From positions 806,001 to 870,000 of the forward strand of contig JADLZK010008795.1 in the NCBI GenBank assembly GCA_015847255.1: 64,000 nt of DNA, given 5' to 3'. Position 1 is the stretch's first letter. Every line of letters starts with the position of its first letter. The notes beneath the pieces were generated by a model. The model was not told the origin of the DNA. It was given only the letters and a program-made list of their open reading frames with translations, and made no database searches. Origin of the DNA: Hyparrhenia diplandra. Its lineage: Eukaryota; Streptophyta; Magnoliopsida; Poales; Poaceae. Positions 20,733 through 34,089 of this stretch are shown in pieces. Both the position numbers and the translations under genes were made by a program.

Positions 20733-22600
20733 CACTTAGCATGTTTTTTTTCTTTTTGGACAGATGGAGTATAACTTAAGTCCTCTCCTCCTATTTTAAG
20801 CACAACACCAACATATCCATATTCAGTACTTGTCTTATTCAGCTCTTGCCAGGAAATGATGTCGTCGTCGTCGTCTATGTATCATCCAAATCTATCATTT
20901 CTGATCAGACTTTGCTTAAATTACTAGTTCCTTGTTTGCTACACCTTGTTCATCTTGATATATGGTACTGTGCAATTGCATTATTGCATTGCAGCTACTA
21001 GTTCCAGTGGAACAAGGTGTGTTTATTATTTTGTTTCTGTCGTCTCTACCGATCTGTATATTTCAGAAACCAACTACGGCCTGTTCACCGGCCTCTCTCT
21101 TCATCAACAAATATAATTGGATTCTTGTCCTTGATAGTGTGAATGGTTACAGGACAATACCGGCCAGGCCATTACTTGAAATATTGTTTGATGTTTTTTA
21201 GAAAAAAAAATAATACAAATGTATATACTTGATGTTGGTAGAATACAAATGTATAATAATAAATATATTGGCGTAGTAGTCATATGTTATTATGTGAAAC
21301 ACTGTCGCCCCTCTCTGTCCATTAGCTAGCATAGATCCATGGATTGTTATTAATCTTATCTAAAGTCAGTATCATTGCCGGAATCCATCCTTTTCATGTT
21401 CGTGTTAAGAAGGTGTGGTTTTGTTGCGTTTTTAGCTTACATTCTACAAATGTTTAAAAAAATACAATAAATTACATTATATGGTTAATGTTAGCAACAA
21501 GTGGAACAAAACCTTGTGAAATGAAAAAAAGAGAATGCTTTAATGTCATGTAATATAAAGTGTTACACAAACTCAACAACTAAATATTTTTATTTCGCTA
21601 TGACCTCATTTGGATGTTATCAGATTCATCTCAATCCATGTGTAAGGATGGAATGAAATAGAACTTTGAATTAAATTCCAGCCAAATTCGTCCCTACACA
21701 TGTGGATTCTTGCGAATGCAACTACATTCAAACAAGCCATAAGGTGTGTTTTTTTTTTTTTTTTGAGAATTAAGGTACTTTTGTTTCCTCTTTGTGTGTA
21801 ACATGGGGAAGTTTATATATGCTAGGCGCTTTCTACATACAAATAAACACCCTTTTTTTTCTTAATTGAATAACAAAGTTTTTTATGTTTAGAAAACAGG
21901 TACATTTACAATTTTCCATTTTTTATATTATAGTAAATTTCACACAAAAATATTTATTATACTCCGTCTGTCCAAAGTATTTGTCATTGTGCTTTCCAAG
22001 AAACAATCAGTAGTCAAATATGTATTAAAAATATTAATATTTATAGTACATAATTAATATTATCGAAAGGTCTTTGATTCTAGTTTTTTTAAAAATATTT
22101 AAAGATACAAATGTTTGCATGTATTTTATACACATGAAGTCAAACTTATGGCATGAAACCAACGACACACAGTTTGAGAGAGAGAGAGTTTTTGTTTATG
22201 TTTTATATTATTTATATACTTTTGGCTTATTACATATTAACCGTACTCATAGACATATCCACCGGACACCGGTGGAATATAATACCCGCGGATAGAATAG
22301 AATCGTCTAATCCAACCAAGAAACGGGTTGCGGCGTCTCATCATCACTCATCAGGCTTCACGCACGAGACTGCCTACACTAGAATCTGCGTGCCGGCAAA
22401 CGGCCGGTTGCACCCGTGACCTCCTCGGGAGTTGACACGCAGCCGGCAGCACAGCAGACGCACTCTCTCTCCCCAACAACCCAATGCCACTCCAATAAAG
22501 TGCCGCCTGTTCTCTGGTCTGCTACCTTTTCTCTCCCAGCTCGCCTCAATTCTGTTCTCCTTCTGCTACCGTAACAGCAGTACAGACAGCCGCACCCCAG
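20733..22600. other. AT-rich intergenic DNA with MITE fragments
   Basis: No gene is seen. A stretch at about 21,606-21,740 has ends that suggest a small decayed TIR element (CTCATTTGGATG against CATTCAAACAAGCC). At about 21,961 TACTCCGTCTGTCCAAAGTA resembles one end of a Stowaway MITE, without a clear partner. From about 22,370 the sequence becomes GC-richer and likely contains the promoter and 5' UTR of the next gene. Confidence 0.35.
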
Positions 22601-24559
22601 AGCAGAGGCAGCGAGTCCTGTTCGCTGGCCGGCGGCGGGAAGGCCATGGGCGGGGCTACCTCCACTCCGCCATGGAGGCGTCACTGCGCCCTCCACTTCC
22701 TCCTCCTCTTCCTCTGGTCAGTAAGCACTTCTTGCCGGTTCTTGTGGTTCTACTTTATATATGTACTATATATGGGTGGGTTCTTTTTCCCTGTTTGGTT
22801 GCAGAAATGGCTCCGGTTAGTTCCGGAACTAGGTGCCACTACTTTCGCTTCAGCGATTCAGCTAGTTCATTGATTGATTGGTTGAAGTTGTGCTATTTAA
22901 TTTGCATCTTAGTAGAGTACGAGCAAGACTGTAAGGCTTATTAGTTATTTTTGGCTAAATTCATGCTTGAAATCTCTAGACCGGTGAATTGTTTCAGGAA
23001 ATTTTTGAGAGATATTAACCAAATCACACTGAGTGTAGCCTGATTCGTATGAGAGTAATAATGAATATAATGATCCGTTTTGAGCCTCGCGTGCCTGCCT
23101 CAAGCATTTATAGAGAAAACTAATCCTTGGATCATTCCTGATTCTTACCATATTATACTCTAATATCCCTCAAAATTCTAGAGTGAACAGCACGGACACT
23201 CGGACTGGAGTAGAAACCGACAAAGACACTGTCGGTTTTAGGCCCAAGGCACCAATACGAGACACACGTACACAAGATCAGCTTGATGAACACATATACA
23301 TTTATTTGTGTCCAACACTTTTTTTCTCTCTAACTTAATCTTAGTCAAGCATTTATGAATATGAAACACTGTGCTACTGGTCAAAGTAGAAAAACTACAG
23401 TTAGGTTCTTTATAATGAAGAAATTTACTTACAGAGCTTCAAGATTTGATCTACTGTAACAAAGACTTAAGAAAAAATGACTTTTACTTTAATATTTTTT
23501 GTGCGGGTAAATTTCAGGGGAACTTCCGAGGCAAGCGAAGAACATGCCTCGTTACCTCCAAGAGGGTGGAACTCCTATGATTCTTTTTCATGGATTGTAG
23601 ACGAGAATGCATACCTGCAGAATGCACAGATCATGGCAGAGAAGTTACTCCCACATGGATATCAGGTTATTTCCCTAACTCTTTAATTTGGTTATAGATA
23701 AAGATCATAAGGAATGGGAGTGAGTAAAATCCTGACAACTCGTTTAACTTTTTGTTCTGTCTCTATGGATAGTATGCAGTTATTGATTTCCTCTGGTACC
23801 GGAAATTTGTTGAAGGTGCATACACAGATTCATATGGATTTGACAACATTGATCAATGGGGTCGACCTTTTCTAGACCTTGAAAGATTTCCATCATCTAG
23901 AGTCGATAGAGGGTTCAGTCAAATTGCCAGTAAGGTTCATGGAATGGGCTTGAAATTTGGCATCCATTTGATGAAAGGGATAAGTGTGCAGGCTTTCAAT
24001 GCAAACACGCCTATCTTGGACATTAAGACGGTACAGTTCTTCCTTTTAATATGCTAGTACATGGCAACTAATAGTGTTCAAAATTAGCATTTTACTTCGG
24101 AAATCTTGTTATGTTCATTCTGTCACGGTTGTCCAACTTTGCTATTAGTCCTTGTTAACATCATGTTGTATACCCAAAAACCAATAATCATCGTTAAGTT
24201 AACTTGCATGCACAGGAATCATTCTTAATTTCTTTTTGAATTGAAATGAAAGATAATTTTTAAAATGTATTTTTTACAGGATTACCTTATGTGTTGGATA
24301 AATTGTGTCCCGATACATTATCCTTTGTTGAGTTTTTTTGAAACATTGCAAAATGTTGGATAAACTGTATCTTTGCTCATCGGAACTCTGGTTCCCCTGG
24401 GCACCAAAAATTTCTGATTTACTTATCTGCTCCATTATTCCGTAATCTTGTGTGAAATGTTCTTTCCCACAGTATTTTTTTAATTATCTATATGATATTT
24501 CTGTGGTTTCATGTTATCTGATGTTTTGAATAACTTAGCCACTATGCTTTCTAGATTCT

Positions 24560-24652
24560 TGAGTGTGTGTGTGCTGTAAGGGTTATTACCCCTTTTTTCC
24601 TTCTTAATACAAATATGCACAGCCCTCCTACATGTTTGACAAAAAAAAAAAA
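24560..24652 (+). mobile_element. Short LINE 3' tail inside an intron
   Basis: A 3'-terminal fragment with GTAAGGGTTATTACCCC, CTTAATACAAATATGCACAG and an A13 tract resembles the 3' ends of grass LINEs. It lies in the long intron before exon 4 of the glycosidase gene. Confidence 0.5.
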
Positions 24653-26007
24653 ACTGTGTTATTGTGAAATTTGAACTTCTATCTACAATTGAACAAACGA
24701 CTCTTGGAGACAGGACATCATACTTAGCCAATACTGAAATGTAGAAGTTGACGTCACGAGTTTACAACTCTTAGAATGGTCTCTTGTGATTCCTTTCAGG
24801 AAAGCCATATCTAGAGGATGGCCGTCAGTGGACAGCACGAGACATAGGTCTCAGTCACAGAACTTGTGCGTGGATGACGCATGGATTTATGAGTGTTAAT
24901 ATGTAATATTGGAGCTGGACGGGCCTTCTTAAGATCTCTTTTATCGACAGTATGCTGATTGGGGTGTTGATTTTGGTATGCTTGTTGTTTAGGTGCATGG
25001 TTCTGTGGATAGCATAAAGATATCCCAACTCTTAGTTGAACCTTTCCATCTGCTGCCAAAACTGAGGATTGAATAAATTCTTTCATATTAACCATTCTGT
25101 TTTGTTTGCAGTAAAGGTCGATTGTATCTTCGGCACAGATTATAGTCCTGAAGAAATCATTACTATTTCAGAGGTATAACTCCCTATCCTATAATTACAC
25201 TAATTCATTGAAATCAGTGCACTTCTGGAATCTGCTAATACCTATATTGCAGCTATTGCAAGAAATTGATCGTCCGATCATCCTGTCAATCTCACCAGGA
25301 ACTTCAGTTACTCCAGCATTAGCTGAGAATATTAGTGATCATGTTAACATGTATAGGATAACTGGAGATGATTGGGACAACTGGAAGGATGTGAGCTCAC
25401 ATTTTGGTGTGTCAAGGTAAATTTAACAGATATTTCTTCTTTGTTCTGTTTCATTGCATGTATACTCATTAGTTTCCATACCTTGTATATGTATGTTGTG
25501 TAGTAAATAAACTTATTTCTTACTTTTTATTTCCCTTTGCATATTGTAGTTCCTTTGCTGCTGCTAAGAAGATTGGGGCCACTGGGTTATGAGGAAGATC
25601 TTGGCCAGACTTAGACATGCTTCCATTTGGATGGCTTACTGATCCAAGTATGATTGAACTCTATGTTAATGAATAAAACTGAGCTTGATTGTTGCCTGGC
25701 TCTATTGGCTTTTAATAATGAAACAAACTCACAATATTCAGGAGAAAATAAATCATAGTTTTCTATTAAATGCATGCTAGTAATTTTTGTACCAGTAAAC
25801 AGAGTAAATTTCAAAGACTAAGTAAAAGACAATATGAATGTGGGGTATCGTTTCCATCGTTCATATATATTCTTTCTGGCAACGGAAGTTCCATTAAGGC
25901 ACTGTCGACAATGTCTGTCCCAGCTTGGCACTTTTTAATAATTGGGGTTGGTCTATGAAATATCTGAAACCTGTATAGGAAATGTGGAAAATCTACAATT
26001 TTATATT

Positions 26008-26062
26008 TTTTTTCTCGAAAAACACAGGAGAGCTGCGCTTCATTATATTGAGAAGAAGAAAA
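26008..26062 (-). mobile_element. Short LINE 3' tail remnant, minus strand
   Basis: The sequence TTTTTTTCTCGAAAAACACAGGAGAGCTGCGCTTCATTATATT is the complement of the common grass LINE 3' end (ATGAAGCGCAGCTCTCCTG then an A tail). It is intronic in the glycosidase gene. Confidence 0.5.
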
Positions 26063-28919
26063 TCTACAATTTTGTGGCATTAATTATTCTCTTTTATAGA
26101 ATGGTATTAATTATTTTTTTAGCCAAAGAGAAAACTGGCCTAGCTCAGTTAGAGTAGCACGCGTGGGTGTATCAATTTATTCAACTACATTTAACTCATC
26201 AATTTATTTAATTACATTTAACTCATCTTCTTGAAAGTTTTCTTGAATTGTTTGAGTATGTCATATCTTATCTCTGTGTTTCTTTTCATTCCCTTGTTCT
26301 TTTTCCAAACAGACCCTTTTTTCTTCTGTCAATGCAGGTGTAAATCAGGGCCCTCACAGGAAATGTAACCTTACTCTTGATGAACAGCAATCACAGGTTG
26401 TTGATGATCACTGAAATTAAGTGTTCTGTATCTTTTTGTATATCATATCAATGAACTCATTTTCTTTGACATGAGCTTACAGATGGCACTTTGGTCAATG
26501 GCTAAATCACCTCTCATGTATGGAGGGGATTTGAGGAATCTTGATGATAGTACATTAAACATAATTACCAATCCTACTTTGTTGAAGATAAACCACTATA
26601 GTACAAATAACAAAGAGGTACATGTACTCGTGGCTTCCTATTACAATGGTGTCTGCTTTGTAAGCACAAATGAATTGTAAACTGACCTGTAGATATTTAC
26701 AGTTCCATTATGTGTATAGCGAAAGGACATCAAACGAAGAACATTCTGGTCACTTTAGGTCTTCCCTTACCAAGAATGATGGCATGTTTGTCAGTCTCAC
26801 TGCTTGCAGCGACGATGCAGCTAAGGGATGGTATATGTTTCCACAAGATGGGAAACTAGATCATATATGCAGGAACTATGAAATACTGAATGATAAAAAT
26901 GTCTTATTTTGCCTTGGAAAAACAAAACGTCTACTCGCATCGTAAGATTCACCCCATTAATAAACAGAAAAGTGCTCACTCAATAATTTGTATTAACACA
27001 TTTTATACATTGTAGGGATGCCATTATCATGGACAACAAGGAACACCAATCCAAGTTTCATATTTCAGTTACAAACACTGATGATACTTGTTTGGATGCA
27101 TCTGCTGGTAGTAGGCGGACTGCCTCAGAAATCAGGTTTCCTATGTTCTCTGCATGCAGGTGGCATGCAAAACAGGTAAGATCTCTACTGTCACCACCAC
27201 CTTCCCAATGCTTTCAACATGAAGTGTTACTTACTGCACACAAAACCAAACACATTACTAGTTATGAGTTTCTGGGTGTACTATCTAGTTCAATTCAAAA
27301 TCTTCCTTACGCCTCAGACATGGAATAGGAGTGAGCAACAATTATTGTTTATTAGAGACCTCTGGTTTCGGCCATTTCAACCCCAAAGCTTAAGCTATTA
27401 GGGAAAGACAAGCAATTCACTTTATTTGAACAAGTGAATTGGCAACTGAACTTATGGCATTTGTTACACATGAATGTTTAATACAGATGTGGGAGTTAAA
27501 TGAGAATGGAAATCTTGTGAGCAGCTATTCAGGATTATGTGCCACAGTGGAATCAAGGGACGAAGGAGGTATATAGTACATAACTTTGTTTGTTTTGAAT
27601 TAATTGACATCACTGAAGTGTAAAGTTTCTTATGAAATATAGGTAGTGGAGGTCGTGCATGGGTTGCAACAGGAAGTAAAGGTTAGTTATCTAATCTAAT
27701 CTTATATAGTTATATGTATCCTACAGGCCATCATGTGAATTGGTTTACGCCTCTGAGAAATCTACATATATGTCAATTAGTAACATGCACAACTCTTTTA
27801 ATTGGCTCCTCTGCGATGTATGAAAACTTGTAACCAGAATTACAATTTTTTTGCCATGTGATACATGTGCTTCCTCTTTGTTAACAAAAGGTCTTTTTTA
27901 CGGGGATAACAAAGGTCTCATTGGTACACCGTACACTATGATATTCTTAGGTTGGCCACATGACACACAAATCATACCAAGACTGCAGGATAGAGATATT
28001 ACAAGAGTGGATAATAAAGATCTTCTAAGAGGTTGCCTAGAAACCATAGTTTCCATATTTAATTTAAAACTGATTTTCATAGTTTGAACTGTACGAGGGG
28101 AGAAGTCATTCTCTATGTGCCTACCTCTAGAGGTAAATTATTCCCTCAACTATGACTGATTTCCAACTCACCGATTCCTACCTCTAGAGGTAATTATTCC
28201 CTCAACTATGACTGATTTCCAACTCATCGATTCTAAGTCCAATGTTTCAAACATAGACACATGACCAGTAGACCACCATTGCTGTTCCTGCATTTCATCT
28301 TTTTACAAATATGCCTGAATATAAAGGGTTACGATCAACTATGGATCCTATTATAGGCTGACAAACCCTTGATGGCCTGGGTGATAGGGGAACAAAACCT
28401 TTTTTGCACATATTAGAATTTATGTTGATAAGCTTTTGTGCTATATTGTTTTCATCACAAGGAATATACTACTCTACTGATTGTTTTCCTAACTCCTTTT
28501 CATATTTTAGATACGTTGAACTCTTCCTCTATTTTGTCAATACATAAATCTAAAATATCTACATAACTTTAATAGAGATTTAGCAGTCTGATATATTTTG
28601 TATTCCCAATCGAGATAGTTCCAGATGAGGGTTTTTTTTTTTATACAAAATTATGTGCTTTCTGAACTATCTACCAATGGTGCAGGAGAAATCTATCTCG
28701 CGTTCTTCAACCTCGACTCCGTGAGCAGGAAGATGACCGTACAAATATCAGATCTTGGAAAGGTTCTTAGAAGAACCTTTTTTTGAAGAATGACCTATGC
28801 AGCTGCACTGAAGTTTGGAGCGGAAGGAATTTCGGTCCCGTGAAGGAAGAGATTTCAGCAGTGGTCAATTCGCATGGCTCCATGGTGTTCGAAATGATAT
28901 GTTGAGATTGAAGTGTTAG

Positions 28920-29682
28920 GCCAGTAGTTCGAGAAGTTTGCAGTAATAATTTGCTTTGAGCTCCATTTCTAATTTCGACTAGATGGGATACGTTGATAAA
29001 CCATTAACTAGACTACATGGCTCCTGGATTTGACTGAATGAATAACAAAAGAAACATGGGGAGAAAACGATGTTGAACTGGTTTTGCTTGATGTCCTAAT
29101 GGACTCGGCTACTTCTATTTAGTAGTACAAAGTTAAGGTATTCATGATTAACAGAGGAACATTCAACACAATTTGGAGGTTCAAATCACAAATCACTAAC
29201 ACATGGCTAATTGTTCAACCAGCAAAAGAACTGAATCATTCGCCTTTTGAATACTAGGAACAGAAGTATCTGACAATCCTAATTAACAGACAGATAAACA
29301 TAGGACTACTGGGATGTGTTCGGGACAAGCAGAATTCACAAGTAGCAGCATCCATGAATGGTGTGATCCTTTTGTTATGTGCGCCAGAGATGGAATGGAT
29401 ATGGAAACCTGGAGCTCGTAACAGAGCAAATGCAAGCATGGCACCAGCCCAAGAACACAGAAAATTAAAAGCACTAAACCACCGGCAAGGCGGCAACTAA
29501 CTAAATTCATCGAGTCAAGGGAGATCAGGCATGCAGCCAACGATGTATCCCACAGCTAAAACATTCCTAACGACCATATCATAGGGATGCCTGCTACTTC
29601 GACATGCAAAGGTCAGCTATCACTAAAACTACATGGAAACCCATCTTCCTCTTCACGTCTTCACCGACACAAAACCGGGTGT
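28920..29682. other. Convergent intergenic region
   Basis: This stretch lies between the 3' ends of the plus-strand glycosidase gene and the minus-strand BED-finger gene. It should contain both 3' UTRs. Frames on the minus strand at 29,254-29,540 have hydrophobic residues but no initiation or family evidence. Confidence 0.4.
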
Positions 29683-31972
29683 CTATGAAGCAGCAGGAGA
29701 GGAATGCCGTAACCAGTCTTTTGCACAGAACAGTGCCTCCAAGGTTTCAGGGGGCAGTGAACTTTGGTAGTCGTCAAGCATCTTGGCTTCAGTCCCAGCT
29801 GCGAACACAGAGCTGCCACAACCAACCGTGGATACAGGTATGGCAAGGACATCTTGGGCCATCCTCGAGAGTGTTGGGTACCTGATGGCATTAACCTTCC
29901 ACCACTTCAGAATGTCAAACCCCACCATGCGTGGGAGCAGGGCTTCTTCCAAGTACTGATCTAGCTCTGACTTCGGGATCTGGCTCAGGGTTACCTCTGA
30001 AAGGTACATGTCGAAGCCCGACAGTAGATTGCCAGTAGAAGTAGGATCTGATGGAATGTTGTTCTTATCGTTAGGCAGAGCGCCAGTGACCTCTTGCTTA
30101 ACATGGGCTGGCGTCAATGGAAGTGGCTGTCTAACATACTCTTTGTAGAGCTCATGTACAGCATCATCCACCACCTTGACATACTTGGCGCCCTTCATCA
30201 GACCATAGATTTTGGAGTAACTGAACTCAACAATCTTCATCTTGAAACGGGGATCCATCACAACAGCAATGGCCAGCACAACATTGCAATCTTTCCAATA
30301 CTTGTCAAACATCTCATGCATGCCTTTTGCGACACTAGTAGAAATAGAATCTTGATCATCTGTGGCATTTGAAATTTCTCTCTGAATTGTCCAAGCCTCA
30401 TGGAAAAATATGTTTGCAGTTGGATCTTCAGTTGCCATAATGCTGTTTGCAGAGTCATACAACAGCTTCAGATACCTGCAAGCAACCTCGACTTTCTCCC
30501 AGTCCACTGCCGAAGGTGCTTGATTGTAGTTACCGTTACATTTCTCCAGTATGGTGAATGCCTGCTTATAATCCAGAGCTGCCAGCAGCATGAGATAGGT
30601 GGTGTTCCACTGGGCTTTAATGTCTAGACATAGGGTCTGGTTACTAGGAATTGGCACTTCCAAAATGATGCGAGCAAACATCTCCTCATGGCTAACACAA
30701 GATTTTATGAACTTTATACTTTCACGGATTTTGTAGATGACACTTTGAACTGAAGCAGTGACATCACTTGCAGCTGCATTCAGTATATGGGCATAGCACC
30801 TCACAACCAAAAATTGCCCCCCAAGCATGGGAATATTCTTTCTGGAGAGTTCCTCTGTCAAATTCAGACTGTAGATATCATGTGAGGACGACTCATAATC
30901 TCCAGTAATGGTGAAGAGTTTATCAGTCATGTTCCACTGAGGAAGGCTTCTACTGATAGCTTCAGAAACTGCATTCTCTGAACAACAAGGCCAAGGGACC
31001 ATCACAAAGTTGAGCATTCTTCGGTGCAGCTTCCAATCAGAATCAATGAATTGCCCTGCAAGTGAAACATACCCAAGAGTTTGGCTAGAGGTCCAAGACT
31101 GTACTGTGAGACTTATCCTTCCAGGAATATTTCCAACTTGTTTCAGCACGCCCTCTCTTTCCTTCAGATAAACTGCATAAAACCTCTGCCACTATTGTGT
31201 CTGTATTGACCATCTTGAAACTAGGCTGCAGGCCCTCAACTAAGGATATAAAGGCTGGCTGTTGAACAATTTGCAGAGGGTAGTCATGCAGAATGATCAT
31301 CTTCGCCAGGCACGATTTACTGCGGTCTGGATCGAATCGAGCATTTGCATAACCAGTACGTGTGCGGCGGCGTCTCTTAGAAGGCTTCTCTTCAGTACCC
31401 AGACAATCATTTTCTGTCCCTCCTGCTGTAGGTTCTTGAACTTTAATCTCAGGGCAATGACCCTGGGTAATGTGCCTCTTCAGATGGCTAGTGCCAGACA
31501 TTTTTGATCCAGAACTGTATGCAAATACTCCGTTACAATGCTTGCAGCACGCTCGTGTGCATCCCTCAGAATCTTTGGTAGTGAAATGCTCCCAGACCAT
31601 GGACGTCTTCCTTCGGCGTTTTGATGAGGTTGGTAGTTTCATCTGAGTAGTGACATCGCCACTCGCTATCTCACTACCTTGAACCGTCTGATTACAATGG
31701 AGGACTGTTTCATCATAGGGGACCATCTCACCATCAGGATTCATCTTGCTACCAGGGACAATAATCTCGTTGCTGTGAACCATCGTGTTATCATGGATGT
31801 CGACAATCTTGTAATCAAGGATCATTTCAGCATCATGACCCATCTTGTCACTGATTATCGCCTCACAGCCGTCAACCATCTCATTGACATCAGGGAAAAT
31901 CTCGTAGTCTTCGTCGAACACCGCCTCAGTGGCATGCACCAAGGAAGAGTCATTGCCGTTTGGATCACCCAT
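29683..31972 (-). CDS. DAYSLEEPER/RICESLEEPER-like hAT-derived BED zinc-finger protein, apparent frameshift
   Basis: The first frame starts at ATG 31,972 and encodes an acidic N-terminus, a basic RRRKTSMVWEHF segment and a BED zinc finger (CCKHCNGVF then HLKRHITQGHC, residues ~130-165), then a transposase-like region. The second frame, to the stop at 29,683, contains SLTVQSWTSSQTLGYVSLAG, a conserved CYAHILNAAASD block, and the C-terminal hAT dimerisation domain (LDQYLEEALLPR, WWKVNAIRYPTLSRMAQDVL, PPETLEALFCAKDWL). Plant proteins of this family are domesticated transposases that bind DNA and are needed for development. The frames switch near 31,170-31,190, where one base appears inserted or two lost. 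No intron fits there. The copy is either a recent pseudogene or carries a sequence error; otherwise the domain order and length match the family. Confidence 0.8.
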
Positions 31973-31978
31973 GCTTTG

Positions 31979-33087
31979 CTGAGAAGAATAGCTAAAATGG
32001 TTGGAAGAAATACAATCATGTCAGAGATAATGAAGTCAAACCAGACAATGGTTTAAATGAAGAAGCTATGAAACGCAACATATCTATCTATTGAGTTTAT
32101 TACAGATATTTGCACAACAAGTTGAATGTACATTCAGCATTACATCACATTTTTATATGAGAGAATCAGTATCACAGCACTCTGTCAGTCGTTGTATGAA
32201 GTAATAATGGTTCCAGGAAGTGGATCCAAATCACAAATTCATGTTTGCAAGCTAGCTATTTCAAAATTACAGAGACTTTCCAGTGTGAAAGCAGTACTAG
32301 TTGTCAACAAAATAGGACGATGTAGATAGATGGAAAAAAAAAGAGATGGAACTGTGAGTAGAAATCATATCCACCGCACATCAGACATTATTATTTAGGT
32401 GTACCGTCCTACAAATGCTTGATCAAGCTTGCATTCATTCAGAATATAATAAGAACTCTAACCGCGGCCCGTGGCAATAACCAACTCGATCACACATGTC
32501 GAGTACGCACACCGAGAAACAAGAGTGGATAGTAAGTTTAAGTTTAAGCGAAACAGATCGACTAAAATAAGATCAGAAAATGCCACACTAAAAATCATTG
32601 CATGTTTTTTCTTTTGGTTGGAGAACAAATTGCATCCTGTTTCATCTGACGATGATTTATTTCCTCCCACCACATGTTGCTGATTAAATTATAGCAGGCG
32701 AGAAACATAAACTGGAAACCCATGGAAACTAAACCTCAGGCTCGAGCGAGCTACGACGACGATTATCAAGCAGCTTCCTAGCTATTCCTACCACGGCAAG
32801 CACGCACATTCAGCAATTCGATCAGAGCAGCAGGAAGGTAACGGAACCAACCAACCAACGCAATCAAGCACAGTCAGAAAACCCCACCCAACTCACACCA
32901 TCGATGACGACCGATCCATCGATCTACCCGCCGTCCATTACAGCTTAAAAGCCCAATCCAAGCCAGCGATCACACACAGCAAACACCCCAGCAGCCAGCA
33001 ATCAATCCGCGCGCGCGGAGGAACAACCAACACACGAGGCGGGGAGGGAGAGGGGCTTGCAGTTGGGTGCGGTGGTGGGTGGGTTAC
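31979..33087 (-). other. Leader intron of the BED-finger gene
   Basis: On the minus strand the donor CAAG|GTAACC at 33,088/33,087 and the acceptor TTCTCAG|CAAAGC at 31,979/31,978, six bases before the ATG, bound a 1.1-kb intron in the 5' UTR. The interior is unremarkable and AT-rich. Leader introns are common in this gene type and often raise expression. Confidence 0.65.
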
Positions 33088-33400
33088 CTTGCAGTGGAAG
33101 GAGGATGGACGGGAACGAGGAAGGTCCAGCAAACCACCCACCAGTCGGCTCGGCTCGGCGCGGCTGGGGGCTTTCTACTGGATCGGATCGCCGATCGCGG
33201 CCCAGCAACGGAGGAACCCTAGCTAAGATCCTCCTGTTATGTTCGTCCTTTGAGGAGGTCCGTGGGCAGAAGAAGGAATTCCGCAGAAGAACGAGGGGGC
33301 GACGCGGAGGCTTTTATGGGCTCGTTTCCGTGTCCCAGCCAGCCCATAACGGGGAGACGGCGTGGTCCGCTCCACTTCCCGCTGACAGGTGGGCTTCCGG
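33088..33400 (-). promoter_or_regulatory. GC-rich 5' UTR exon and promoter of the BED-finger gene
   Basis: The leader exon ends at 33,088. Its 5' end is not defined but probably lies within the C/T-rich minus-strand sequence up to about 33,200. The GC-rich block to about 33,400 resembles a grass promoter. I see no clear TATA box. Confidence 0.45.
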
Positions 33401-33479
33401 ACCCGTTCTGGGTTCTGGAAATTTTTTTCCTTTTCTTTCCGTATATATCCCTCTCCGTGGCGGGTTTAGTTAGTAGCTT

Positions 33480-34089
33480 TCCCCTTTGCCAAAAGATATT
33501 TTTATTCCCCTAAATAAAATATAGTTTTATATTCATTTATTACAAAAATAGTTTATGGCTACTATAACCATCTTTAATTCATATTCATAGGTTGTATACC
33601 ATTTATTTAAATATACACTTTGTGATAAATGGTACTATACATATCTAAATTGGCTTACAATTTAGAACTGATAAATAGGAGAAATAAATGAATTTTTAAA
33701 ATGACTTATAATTTGGAACTGATAGGCTGGTAATATCTAAAGAAAAATAGGATTATAAGTATGTATTTCTCTCCTCCATTATGTGGATATATAATTATAA
33801 GTAATCGCGGAACTTTAGGCACGTAATAAGTACTATTTATCTTTACAAATAAATAGAAGTTTTTTTTTTTTCTACTTGGATAGGCTCTTAGTGGGCCCAC
33901 TAGCCCGAGTTATGTTGTAAATTGGGCCATCCCGACCTGGGCATGTGTCCAATGCTTGGGGCAATGCTTGGGCCATGTGTCCAATGCTTGGGGCGACGCT
34001 AAAAAATCTACATCTTCTGCCTACAAAAACTCTATTTGGTGGCTTTTCTTGAAACAACCATAACTGTTGCATATGAACAGGGATGAACC
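33480..34089. other. AT-rich intergenic DNA with a small tandem duplication
   Basis: No gene. Near 33,941-33,994 the segment CATGTGTCCAATGCTTGGGG occurs twice with AATGCTTGGG between the copies. A stretch at about 33,560-33,770 contains related ATAAAT/GGAACTGATA phrases, as in decayed MITEs. Confidence 0.35.

Larger units (their letters stand above)
22646..28919 (+). pseudogene. GH27-type glycosidase gene (beta-L-arabinopyranosidase/alpha-galactosidase-like), disabled
   Basis: About fourteen exons can be followed with consensus splice sites. Exon 1 (22,646-22,716) encodes a signal peptide (HCALHFLLLFLW). Exons 2-3 (23,518-23,665; 23,773-24,030) encode PPRGWNSYDSFSW, VIDFLWYRKFVEGAY and MGLKFGIHLM. 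Later exons carry YADWGVDF and VKVDCIFG (nucleophile Asp region), ILSISPGTS, GRSWPDLDMLPFGW (acid/base Asp region) and MALWSMAKSPLMYGGDLR, then a beta-sandwich C-terminus. The family releases terminal galactose- or arabinopyranose-type sugars from cell-wall glycans. Lesions: exon 4 (about 24,800-24,975) has frame disruptions and a stop, exon 7 has an in-frame TGA at 25,590-25,592, and a 7-T run near 28,779 causes an early stop, leaving the conserved-looking tail to 28,919 out of frame. Sequencing error cannot explain all of these easily. Confidence 0.82.

Noticed and set aside
30094..32056. Plus-strand frames across the BED-finger gene
   Set aside because: They are antisense shadows of the hAT-derived coding sequence; none has its own domain.
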